From NCBI GenBank assembly GCA_023402175.1, contig JAEXCN010000287.1, forward strand, positions 1 to 6,821: a stretch of DNA of 6,821 bases, in the 5' to 3' direction. Below the pieces are notes generated by a model. It saw only the letters and a list, made by a program, of their open reading frames with translations. It had not been told where the DNA came from and ran no database searches. Shown one piece after another: positions 1-6,555 of the stretch. Origin of the DNA: Pseudomonadota bacterium (GTDB lineage Bacteria > Myxococcota_A > Polyangia > Polyangiales > Polyangiaceae). How positions within the stretch are numbered: the first letter of the stretch is position 1; each line of letters begins with the position of its first letter. The translations under genes were made by a program, and so were the position numbers.

Positions 1-9
1 CGTCAAGGG

Positions 10-32
10 CATGCGCGGCAAAGATGCGCATG
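10..32 (-). terminator. Weak hairpin downstream of the LysR-type gene
   Basis: A 7-bp perfect inverted repeat (CATGCGC at 10-16 and GCGCATG at 26-32) with a 9-base loop lies 13 bases beyond the stop codon of the minus-strand regulator gene. It could end that transcript. There is no T-run after it on the minus strand, the stem is short, and the right arm is part of a self-palindrome (ATGCGCAT), so chance is a real alternative. Confidence 0.2.
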
Positions 33-44
33 GAACGAGCCGAG

Positions 45-956
45 CTAGGGCGCAGGGGACGAAGCCTTGCGCCGCCCTCGACGGATCCCGACGCGCCGGA
101 CCACGTCGACGAGCGCGCGCACGACGGGCGCGTCGTTGTCCTTCTTCCAAGCGAGCCGCAGGTCCGTCATCGGATTTCCCACGATCGGCCGAAAGACCAC
201 GCCGATCCGCCGGACGTGACGTACCGAAGACGGCAGGATCGACACGCCGAAACCGGCCGCGACGAGGCTCACGATGTCGAGCTGCTGAGCCTCCTGGACG
301 ATCCTCGGCGTGAAGCCCGCGTCGTGACAGAGACGCATGAGCTGATCGAACATCCCCGGCCCGCGCGACCGCGGAAAGAGCACGAAGGGCTCCTCGGCCA
401 GCAGAGAGAGCGGGATCCGCGCCCGTGATGCGGCCGAATGATCGGCCGGCAGCACCGCGACGAGCGGCTCGCGGCGGACCGGCAACGTCGTGAGCGCCGG
501 CTCCTCGAGAGGCGCACGAACGAAGCCGACGTCGAGCCGACCGTCCTTGAGCGCCTCGATCTGCGCCTGCGGTGCGAGCCCCGAGAGCGAGATCTCGACG
601 TCGGGGTACTTCCCGCGAAACGTGCGGAGGAGCTCGGCGAGACCGCTGTACGCGAGCGACGACGGGTACCCGATCGCGAGCCGCCCGCGCTCGCCTCGCC
701 CCGCACGCCGCGTCTCGCGCGCGGCAAGCTCGACCGCATCGAACACGCGACGCGCATGCTCGAGCAGCGTGACGCCCGCGTCCGTCAGATCGACGTTCCG
801 GGGCGACCGATCGAAGAGCAGAACGCCGAGCTCCTTCTCGAGGAGCTGGATCTGCCGGCTGAGCGGCGGCTGCGCGATTTTCAGGCGTTCGGCGGCGCGC
901 CCGAAGTGGCGCTCCTCCGCGACCGCGACGAAATAGCGCAAATGCCGGAGCTCCAC
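45..956 (-). CDS. LysR-type transcriptional regulator, divergent from the RND efflux genes
   Basis: This encodes a 303-residue protein, the normal length for the LysR family, acting in the cytoplasm as a DNA-binding regulator. Residues 1-60 form the winged helix-turn-helix: the opening MELRHLRYFVAVAEE is typical, followed by the recognition region AQPPLSRQIQLLEKELG and LFDR. A linker helix follows to about residue 90. Residues 91-290 are the periplasmic-binding-protein-like effector domain, with family landmarks such as GRLDVGFVR and LVAAGFGVSILP. The start is a GTG at 954-956; the protein begins exactly where LysR proteins usually begin, which supports it. No Shine-Dalgarno sequence precedes it, because a palindrome lies directly against the start codon. 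The divergent arrangement with the efflux genes is the usual LysR layout and suggests that it controls them and itself. The inducing ligand cannot be inferred. Confidence 0.95.
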   Translation of the reverse strand: MELRHLRYFVAVAEERHFGRAAERLKIAQPPLSRQIQLLEKELGVLLFDRSPRNVDLTDAGVTLLEHARRVFDAVELAARETRRAGRGERGRLAIGYPSSLAYSGLAELLRTFRGKYPDVEISLSGLAPQAQIEALKDGRLDVGFVRAPLEEPALTTLPVRREPLVAVLPADHSAASRARIPLSLLAEEPFVLFPRSRGPGMFDQLMRLCHDAGFTPRIVQEAQQLDIVSLVAAGFGVSILPSSVRHVRRIGVVFRPIVGNPMTDLRLAWKKDNDAPVVRALVDVVRRVGIRRGRRKASSPAP

Positions 957-973
957 GATACCCGCAGGGTATC
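957..973. promoter_or_regulatory. Perfect palindrome with T-N11-A: candidate LysR operator
   Basis: GATACCC-GCA-GGGTATC is a perfect 7-bp dyad around a 3-base centre. Inside it, T959 and A971 are separated by 11 bases, matching the T-N11-A consensus of LysR-type binding sites. It lies in the gap between the regulator and the efflux operon, immediately next to the regulator's GTG start. From family knowledge this is the expected place for the regulator's own binding site, controlling both divergent units. The match is seen directly; binding by this particular protein is inferred. Confidence 0.7.
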
Positions 974-984
974 ACACGGCTGCG

Positions 985-996
985 ATTCATATATTG
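985..996 (+). promoter_or_regulatory. AT-rich island, candidate -10 region for the efflux operon
   Basis: In a GC-rich gap this short stretch is strikingly AT-rich. TATATT at 990-995 matches five of six bases of the sigma-70 -10 consensus on the plus strand and would put transcription start near 1002, about 45 bases before the permease start codon. No good -35 hexamer is present at the right distance; that position is occupied by the palindrome at 957-973, as at promoters needing an activator. On the minus strand the same island offers only weaker four-of-six matches (TATATG, TATGAA) that could serve the regulator gene. Confidence 0.35.
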
Positions 997-1047
997 GACT
1001 CACGAGCGCCGCATCGCGAACGTGACGTCGGTCATCCCAACAACGCC

Positions 1048-4000
1048 ATGTGGCTCGTCCGAATCGCACTACGTCGCCCGTACACGTTCATCGTGATGGC
1101 GATGCTCATCCTCATCGGCGGGATCTTCACCATCGTGAGGATGCCGACCGACATCTTCCCGGAGATCGACATCCCGGTCATCTCGGTGATCTGGAACTAC
1201 CAGGGCCTGTCGCCCGAGGAGATGGAGAAGCGCGTCGTCACAAACTACGAGCGCATGCTCACGACGACGGTCAACGACATCGAGCACATCGAGAGTCAGT
1301 CGCTGCGTGGCATCGCCGTCGTGAAGATATTCTTCCAGACCGGCACGAGCATCGAGGCGGCGACCGCGCAGGTCACGGCCGTCTCGCAGTCGGCGGTTCG
1401 GGCGATGCCGCCGGGCGCGACGCCGCCGTTCATCATCCGCTACAGCGCGTCGAACGTCCCGATCATGCAGGCCGCGCTCGAGAGCAACTCGCTCTCCGAG
1501 CAGGAGCTGTTCGACTACGGCACCAACTTCGTGCGCGCCGACATGGCGACGATCCGCGGCACGCAGATCCCGTGGCCCTACGGCGGCAAGCAGCGCCAGA
1601 TCATGGTCGACATCGATCCCCAGCGCCTCTACGCGTGGGGGTTGTCGCCGCGTGACGTGACGATGGCGATCGCCAACCAGAACGTCATCTTGCCGACCGG
1701 CACGGCGAAGATGGGGACGAACGAGTATTCGATCTCCCTCAACGCGAGCCCGGAGGCGTTCGCCGAGATCGGCGCCCTGCCCGTGAAGGACGTCCGCGGC
1801 ACGACGGTCTACGTGCGCGACATCGCGAACGTGCGCGACGGCTCGTCTCCGCAGACGAACATGGTCCACGTCGGCGGCAAGCGCTCCGTGCTCATGTCGA
1901 TTCTGAAGAACGGCAACACGAGCACGATGGACATCGCCGCGAGCGTGAAGGAGATGCTCCCGGCGATCGAGGCGCGCCTGCCGAAGGACCTGAAGCTCTC
2001 GATCCTCTTCGATCAGTCGCTCTTCGTGCGCGCGGCCGTCAACGGTGTCGTCCACGAGGCCGCGATCGCGGCAGGGCTGACCGCGCTCATGATCCTGCTC
2101 TTCCTCGGAAGCTGGAGGAGCACGCTCATCGTCGTCATCTCGATCCCGCTGTCGATCCTCGTCTCGATCATCATCCTCGCGGCGCTCGGACACACGCTGA
2201 ACGTCATGACGCTCGGCGGCATGTCGCTCGCGGTCGGTATCCTCGTCGACGACGCGACCGTCGCCATCGAGAACATCCACCGCAACATGGCCCAGCGAAA
2301 GCCGTTCTACCGGGCCATCATGGACGGCGCGCAGGAGATCGCGACGCCCGCGTTCGTCTCCACGCTCTGCATCTGCATCGTCTTCGTGCCCGTCGCGTTC
2401 ATCACTGGCGCGGCGAAGTCGCTGTTCGTCCCGCTCGCGCTCGCGGTCGTCTTCGCGATGCTGACGTCGTACGTCCTCTCGCGAACGCTCGTGCCGACGC
2501 TCGTGCGCTACCTGCTGCGCGGCGAGGCCGATGCGCACATGAACCCGCACCACGGGCCGCCGACGAGCATCGCGGGCAGGTTCTTCGCGGCGTTCGAGCG
2601 TGGCTTCGAGCGTCTCCGCGCCAGCTACGGCCGCGCCCTCGCGCTGGCGCTCGCGCATCGGAGGGTCACGGCCGTCGCGTTCCTCGCGTTCGCCGGCCTC
2701 TCGCTCATGCTCTTCCCGCTCATCGGACGCGACTTCTTCCCGACGGTCGACGCGGGGCTCGTGAAGCTCCACGTGCGCGGGCCGCCGGGGACGCGAATCG
2801 AGGAGAGCGAGAAGCGCTTCGCCGCGATCGAGGACACAATCAAGACGGTGATCCCGCCCGCGGAGATCGCCCAGATGATCGACAACATCGGCACCCCGTA
2901 CAGCGGCATCAATCTCTCGCTCAGCGAGGGCGCGGCGATCTCGCCGGCGGACGGGCAGATCCTCATCTCTCTGAACCACGGCCACAAGCCGACCGCCGGG
3001 TACGTGCGTCAGCTCAGGAAGAAGCTCGCGGCCTCGTACCCGGACACGACCTTCTTCTTCCTCGCGCCGGACATCTCGACGCAGGTCCTCAACTTCGGTC
3101 TCGCCGCGCCGATCAACGTGCAGGTCGTCGGCGCGCCGGCGAACGACGCCGCGACCCTCGAGCTCGCGCAGAAGCTCGCCGAGCGCATCAGAAAGGTGCC
3201 CGGAGCCGTCGACGTGCACCTCGCTCAGGTCCCCGACGAGCCGGGCGTGCGCGTCGACGTCGACCGGACGATGGCGCGGCAGGTGGGCCTCACCGAACGT
3301 GACGTCGCCAGCGACCTCCTCGTCTCGCTCTCGTCGAGCTCGCAGGTGACGCCGAGCTACTGGCTCGATCTGAAGCGCGGCGTGCAGTACATGGTCGCCG
3401 TCTCCACACCGCAATACGCGAACGACTCGCTCGAGGCGCTCGGATCAACGCCGCTCGCGACGCCCAACGGGACTCCGCAGCTGCTCTCGAACGTGGCGAC
3501 GATGTCTCGCTCGACGACGCCCGCGAACGTGACGCACTTCAACGCCACGCGGACCTACGACGTGCAGGCCAATGTCGACGGCGCCGATCTCGCCTCCGTC
3601 GCCGCCGGCGTGCACAAGGCGATCGAAGAGCTACGCCCCACCTTCCCGCGCGGAACGGTCGTGAAGGTGAAGGGACAGGTCGAGAGCATGGAGTCGTCGT
3701 TCCGCGGCCTCGCGTACGGCCTCCTCTTCTCGATCGTGCTCGTCTACTTGCTGATGGTCGTCAACTTCCAGTCCTGGCTCGATCCGTTCGTCATCCTCAT
3801 GGCGCTACCTGGCGCGATCGCCGGTATCTGTTGGATGCTCTTCCTCTCGCAGACCACGTTCAGCGTGCCTGCGCAGATGGGGTCGATCATGTGCGTCGGC
3901 GTCGCGACCGCGAACAGCATCCTCGTCGTCACCTTCGCGAACGATCAGCGCAAGGTCGGTCGCGATGCGACGGAAGCCGCGCTCGCGGCAGGCATGACGC

Positions 4001-4221
4001 GCCTTCGCCCGGTCCTCATGACCGCCGCCGCCATGATCATCGGCATGCTCCCGATGTCTCTCGGCGTCGGCGAGGGCGGTGAGCAGAACGCGCCGCTCGG
4101 ACGCGCCGTCATCGGCGGTCTGCTGCTGGCGACCGCTACCACCCTGTTCTTCGTTCCCGTGATGTACAGCATCCTGCGGCGCAAGGCGCCCAAGGTGGAT
4201 GCAGAAATCGAGGCCCTATGA
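1048..4221 (+). CDS. RND-family efflux transporter permease (AcrB/HAE1-like inner-membrane pump)
   Basis: The 1057-residue product is full length for the AcrB/MdtB/CzcA superfamily. It is an inner-membrane proton-driven pump, presumably working as a trimer with the adaptor encoded next. TM1 spans about residues 12-30, followed by the conserved RMPTDIFPEIDIP. TM2-6 span about 338-490, with the TM4 proton-relay pair D401-D402 in GILVDDATVAIEN. TM7 is about 541-560, and TM8-12 run from about 888 to 1045, with LRPVLMT retaining the arginine equivalent of AcrB R971. Two large periplasmic regions separate the helices. At the AcrB K940 position in TM10 there is alanine (A955 in GVATANSIL), as I recall for a subgroup related to the HAE1 and heavy-metal lineages. 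The ATG at 1048 is preferred because it starts just before TM1; an in-frame TTG at 994 lies within the candidate -10. No clear ribosome binding site is visible. Substrate is unknown. Confidence 0.95.
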   Translation: MWLVRIALRRPYTFIVMAMLILIGGIFTIVRMPTDIFPEIDIPVISVIWNYQGLSPEEMEKRVVTNYERMLTTTVNDIEHIESQSLRGIAVVKIFFQTGTSIEAATAQVTAVSQSAVRAMPPGATPPFIIRYSASNVPIMQAALESNSLSEQELFDYGTNFVRADMATIRGTQIPWPYGGKQRQIMVDIDPQRLYAWGLSPRDVTMAIANQNVILPTGTAKMGTNEYSISLNASPEAFAEIGALPVKDVRGTTVYVRDIANVRDGSSPQTNMVHVGGKRSVLMSILKNGNTSTMDIAASVKEMLPAIEARLPKDLKLSILFDQSLFVRAAVNGVVHEAAIAAGLTALMILLFLGSWRSTLIVVISIPLSILVSIIILAALGHTLNVMTLGGMSLAVGILVDDATVAIENIHRNMAQRKPFYRAIMDGAQEIATPAFVSTLCICIVFVPVAFITGAAKSLFVPLALAVVFAMLTSYVLSRTLVPTLVRYLLRGEADAHMNPHHGPPTSIAGRFFAAFERGFERLRASYGRALALALAHRRVTAVAFLAFAGLSLMLFPLIGRDFFPTVDAGLVKLHVRGPPGTRIEESEKRFAAIEDTIKTVIPPAEIAQMIDNIGTPYSGINLSLSEGAAISPADGQILISLNHGHKPTAGYVRQLRKKLAASYPDTTFFFLAPDISTQVLNFGLAAPINVQVVGAPANDAATLELAQKLAERIRKVPGAVDVHLAQVPDEPGVRVDVDRTMARQVGLTERDVASDLLVSLSSSSQVTPSYWLDLKRGVQYMVAVSTPQYANDSLEALGSTPLATPNGTPQLLSNVATMSRSTTPANVTHFNATRTYDVQANVDGADLASVAAGVHKAIEELRPTFPRGTVVKVKGQVESMESSFRGLAYGLLFSIVLVYLLMVVNFQSWLDPFVILMALPGAIAGICWMLFLSQTTFSVPAQMGSIMCVGVATANSILVVTFANDQRKVGRDATEAALAAGMTRLRPVLMTAAAMIIGMLPMSLGVGEGGEQNAPLGRAVIGGLLLATATTLFFVPVMYSILRRKAPKVDAEIEAL

Positions 4222-5474
4222 GCCATTCTTTCGAACCGCACGAGACCGGCACGCAAGGAGTCCGGCGGGACGACACCGATCTCGGGTTCGATCTGCCGCA
4301 GCCCGCCAAGATCTCCGGGACGCGCGCGGCGGCCTACGCCCTCGTCGGCGCCGGGATCATCTCGGCAGCTTTCGTCGTCGGTTGGCTGCCGAAGAAGCGC
4401 GCGCGACACGACGTCGAGGCCAGCACCAAGGAAGAGGCGAGCTCGATCCTTCGCGTGGTGACCGCTCCGCCGAAGGTCCTCTCGAGCGATCGCTCGCTCC
4501 TCCTTCCGGGCAGCCTGAGGCCGCTCGAGGAAGCGTCGATCCGTACGCGCGCGAACGGCTACGTCCGGCAGCGCCTCGTCGACATCGGCGACAAGGTGCA
4601 GGCGGGCGCGCTCCTCCTCGAAGTCGACACCCCGGAGCTCGATCAGCAGCTCGATCAGGCGCGCGCCCAGCTCGCGCAGGCGACCGCGGCGCTGTCGCAC
4701 GCGAAGGCGAGCAGAGACTACGCCAAGTCGAGCCTCGACCGACGCGAGAAGCTCGCGCCGACCGGCGTCACGTCCGTCGACGAGGTCGAGAGGAGCCGCT
4801 CGGAGGCCACGGTCGCCGAAGCGAACGTCGCTGTCGCGCAGGCGAACCTCGACGCGCAGAGCGCCAACGTCCGCCGGCTGACGCAGGAGAAATCCTTCGC
4901 GCGCGTCATCGCGCCCTTTGCCGGCACGGTCATCACGCGCACGGTCGACAAGGGCACGCTCGTGAACCCCAGCGTCGAGCTCTTCAAGATCGCCACGACG
5001 GACCCGATGCGCGTCTTCATCGAGGTCCCGCAGGACGTCGCGCCGAGCGTGAAGAACGACGTCCCTGCAAAGGTCACCGTCCGCGAGTTCGCAGGCACCA
5101 CGTTCGAAGGCAAGGTCGCGCGCTTCGCGTCGGCGCTCGATCCTCAGTCGCGAACGATGACGACGGTCGTGCACGTCCCGAATCCGAAGGGCGAGCTCCT
5201 GTCCGGCATGTACGCGCAGGTCGAGCTGTCGTTGCCGATGCCTCATCGCGTTCTCGAAGTGCCGGCGACGGCGCTGCTCACGGACGCCCATGGCACGCGC
5301 ATCGCGATCGTCGGCGCCGACAATCGCATCCACCTCGCGCCGATCGTCATCGAGCGCGACACCGGCCCGACGATCCAGATCGCGACCGGCATCAGCGAGA
5401 ACGACCGAGTGGTCAAGATCGCCAGCGCCGAGCTCGTCGAGGGCCGGCAGGTCGAGCTCGCCGACACGAAGTGA
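4218..5474 (+). CDS. RND periplasmic adaptor (membrane fusion protein, HlyD/AcrA-like)
   Basis: The 418-residue product should bridge the inner-membrane pump and an outer-membrane channel. A hydrophobic segment at about residues 37-56, with no lipobox or obvious cleavage site, looks like an N-terminal membrane anchor after a 36-residue acidic tail. The rest follows the family order: first lipoyl half-motif about 97-138 (RANGYVRQRLVDIGDKVQAG, then LLLEVDTPEL), alpha-helical coiled-coil hairpin about 139-226 (rich in Ala, Gln and Glu), second lipoyl half about 227-260 (IAPFAGTVITRTVDKGTLV), beta-barrel about 262-340, and membrane-proximal domain about 341-418. The start codon overlaps the permease stop as ATGA, implying translational coupling in one operon, with a modest GAGG a few bases upstream. 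Permease-before-adaptor is the reverse of acrAB order. No outer-membrane factor gene follows. Confidence 0.93.
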   Translation: MSHSFEPHETGTQGVRRDDTDLGFDLPQPAKISGTRAAAYALVGAGIISAAFVVGWLPKKRARHDVEASTKEEASSILRVVTAPPKVLSSDRSLLLPGSLRPLEEASIRTRANGYVRQRLVDIGDKVQAGALLLEVDTPELDQQLDQARAQLAQATAALSHAKASRDYAKSSLDRREKLAPTGVTSVDEVERSRSEATVAEANVAVAQANLDAQSANVRRLTQEKSFARVIAPFAGTVITRTVDKGTLVNPSVELFKIATTDPMRVFIEVPQDVAPSVKNDVPAKVTVREFAGTTFEGKVARFASALDPQSRTMTTVVHVPNPKGELLSGMYAQVELSLPMPHRVLEVPATALLTDAHGTRIAIVGADNRIHLAPIVIERDTGPTIQIATGISENDRVVKIASAELVEGRQVELADTK

Positions 5475-5518
5475 AGCGTCGCGCATCGCGCGATCGAGCG
5501 GAAATCCCGTGGCGCCCC

Positions 5519-5542
5519 GCTCGGCCGTGACTACGGCCTAGC
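5519..5542 (+). terminator. Imperfect GC hairpin after the efflux operon, possible terminator
   Basis: GGCCGT (5523-5528) and ACGGCC (5533-5538) pair perfectly around the loop GACT. After one C/T mismatch the stem continues for three more pairs (GCT at 5519-5521 with AGC at 5540-5542). It lies 45 bases beyond the adaptor stop codon. The downstream sequence TTGCGATTGTTCTC is T-enriched for this genome but has no proper U-tract, so it is a plausible but weak intrinsic terminator. It could also be a leader structure for the next gene. Confidence 0.35.
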
Positions 5543-5568
5543 TTGCGATTGTTCTCGAGCAGCGGCAG

Positions 5569-5576
5569 AAAGAGGG
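5569..5576 (+). promoter_or_regulatory. Ribosome binding site of the SirB1-like gene
   Basis: AAAGAGGG ends four bases before the ATG at 5581. It is the clearest Shine-Dalgarno sequence in the window and decides this start over the further in-frame codons inside the gene. Confidence 0.6.
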
Positions 5577-5580
5577 CGCG

Positions 5581-6447
5581 ATGCGTTCGAGCTCCCCCCG
5601 CTGCACGATCACCTTCGACGCGCTGGCGCGCACGCCCGACGAACGCATCGACGTCGCGCTCGGGGCTGCGCTCATCGCGAAGGACGTGTACGAGGACCTC
5701 GACGTCGACGCGCTCGTCCGGCGCTTCGACGAGCTCGCCGGCCCGCTGAAGGACGGCGCGCTCGCGGGCCTGCCGCTCAGAAAGCAGGCCGAGGAAGTCA
5801 GCGCGCGCTTCCGCGAGCTCGGCTTCCACGGGAACGTCGAGGACTATTACGACGCGCGGAACTCGCTCCTGCCGGACGTGCTCGAGCGTCGGACGGGGAT
5901 CCCGATCACGCTCACGCTCGTCTGGTGCGAGATCGCACGGCGCGCGGGCGTGCTCGCGCGCGGCGTCGGCTTCCCCGGTCACTTCCTCGCGCGCGTGGAC
6001 AACCTTCCCGCGCTGAGCGGCCGCTCGGCAAGCCCGCCCGTGATCGTCGATGCATTCGGTGATGGCCGCATCATCGACGATGCCGATGCGCGTGCGCTCC
6101 TCCAGCGGACGCTCGGCGCTGACGCGGAGGTCCATCCTGCCCTGTTCGAGCCGGCGACCTCACGCGCGACGCTCGTGCGCATGCTGACGAACCTGAAGGC
6201 CGTCTGGGCCGGCCGCGGTGATCACACGAAGGCGTTCATCGCGCTCGACCGGATCGTGACGCTCGTCCCCGACTCGCCGCGGATGCTGCGCGAACGCGCC
6301 GGCGTCGCGCTCCGTCTCGGGATCAACGAGCTCGCGCGCTCCGACTTCATGCGCGTCCTCGAGCTCCAGCCGAACGCGCCCGACGCCGCGATGATCAAGA
6401 AGCGGCTCTCCGAGCTGCGCGTCTCGCCGCGCTCGCTGCCGAACTGA
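5581..6447 (+). CDS. SirB1 family / transglutaminase-like protein with C-terminal TPR-like region
   Basis: The 288-residue product matches the SirB1 (UPF0162) layout: an N-terminal helical region about 15-85, then the hallmark block EDYYDARNSLLPDVLERRTGIPITLTLVW (about 87-115) and GVGFPGHFLARV (128-139), an aspartate-containing strand VIVDAFGDG (154-162), RMLTNLK (200-206), and a helical TPR-like C-terminal part about 206-275. The fold is transglutaminase-like: H134 and D157 sit where the His and Asp of that superfamily would be. The nucleophilic Cys position, however, falls by my spacing estimate around the GIPIT segment, so classical catalysis is doubtful; C116 is near but not in the expected context. 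No signal peptide is seen, so it is probably cytoplasmic. The molecular role of the family is poorly known, and the Salmonella name does not imply a virulence role here. It appears to be transcribed separately from the efflux genes. Confidence 0.88.
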   Translation: MRSSSPRCTITFDALARTPDERIDVALGAALIAKDVYEDLDVDALVRRFDELAGPLKDGALAGLPLRKQAEEVSARFRELGFHGNVEDYYDARNSLLPDVLERRTGIPITLTLVWCEIARRAGVLARGVGFPGHFLARVDNLPALSGRSASPPVIVDAFGDGRIIDDADARALLQRTLGADAEVHPALFEPATSRATLVRMLTNLKAVWAGRGDHTKAFIALDRIVTLVPDSPRMLRERAGVALRLGINELARSDFMRVLELQPNAPDAAMIKKRLSELRVSPRSLPN

Positions 6448-6482
6448 TCGACCTGCGACGAGATCGCGACCGACAAAAGGCA

Positions 6483-6518
6483 CATGCCCCGCCTGCGCTC
6501 CTGCGCGGACGGGGCATG
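6483..6518. terminator. Strong hairpin between convergent genes, probable bidirectional terminator
   Basis: CATGCCCCG (6483-6491) and CGGGGCATG (6510-6518) form a perfect 9-bp stem. After one C/A mismatch the arms continue to pair from 6493-6498 with 6503-6508 (one G-T wobble), closing a 4-base loop TCCT. It sits 35 bases after the SirB1-like stop and 37 bases after the stop of the convergent TRL-like gene. Read on the minus strand the stem is followed by TGCCTTTT, a short T-run, so it best fits termination of the TRL-like transcript. The plus-strand side has no T-run. Confidence 0.65.
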
Positions 6519-6555
6519 ACCAGATCGCCTGCGCGTCAGCGCAGACGAGACGAGA

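Noticed and set aside
438..1025. 195-codon plus-strand open frame antisense to the LysR-type gene
   Set aside because: Its Arg/Glu-rich composition mirrors the regulator's coding strand, and it crosses the operator and promoter region.
1023..1034. Short inverted repeat TGAC-GTCG-GTCA in the permease leader as a second operator
   Set aside because: Only four base pairs per arm, spacing T-N10-A rather than T-N11-A, and no similarity to the 957-973 palindrome; compatible with chance.
994..1047. Upstream in-frame TTG start that would add 18 residues to the permease
   Set aside because: The added residues are polar and unlike RND N termini, the TTG lies within the candidate -10 hexamer, and the ATG at 1048 gives the standard start just before TM1.
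1069..3414. 781-codon open frame on the minus strand, antisense to the permease gene
   Set aside because: It is extremely rich in Arg, Asp, Glu and His with no recognisable domain, as expected for the antisense shadow of a GC-rich gene; the plus-strand frame encodes a complete RND permease.
3945..5486. 513-codon minus-strand open frame across the permease end and the adaptor
   Set aside because: It spans two clearly real plus-strand genes, has shadow-like composition and shows no family features.
4199..5530. 443-codon plus-strand open frame overlapping the adaptor gene
   Set aside because: It is Arg-, Ala- and Gly-rich nonsense in an alternate frame; the frame starting at 4218 gives a textbook adaptor protein.
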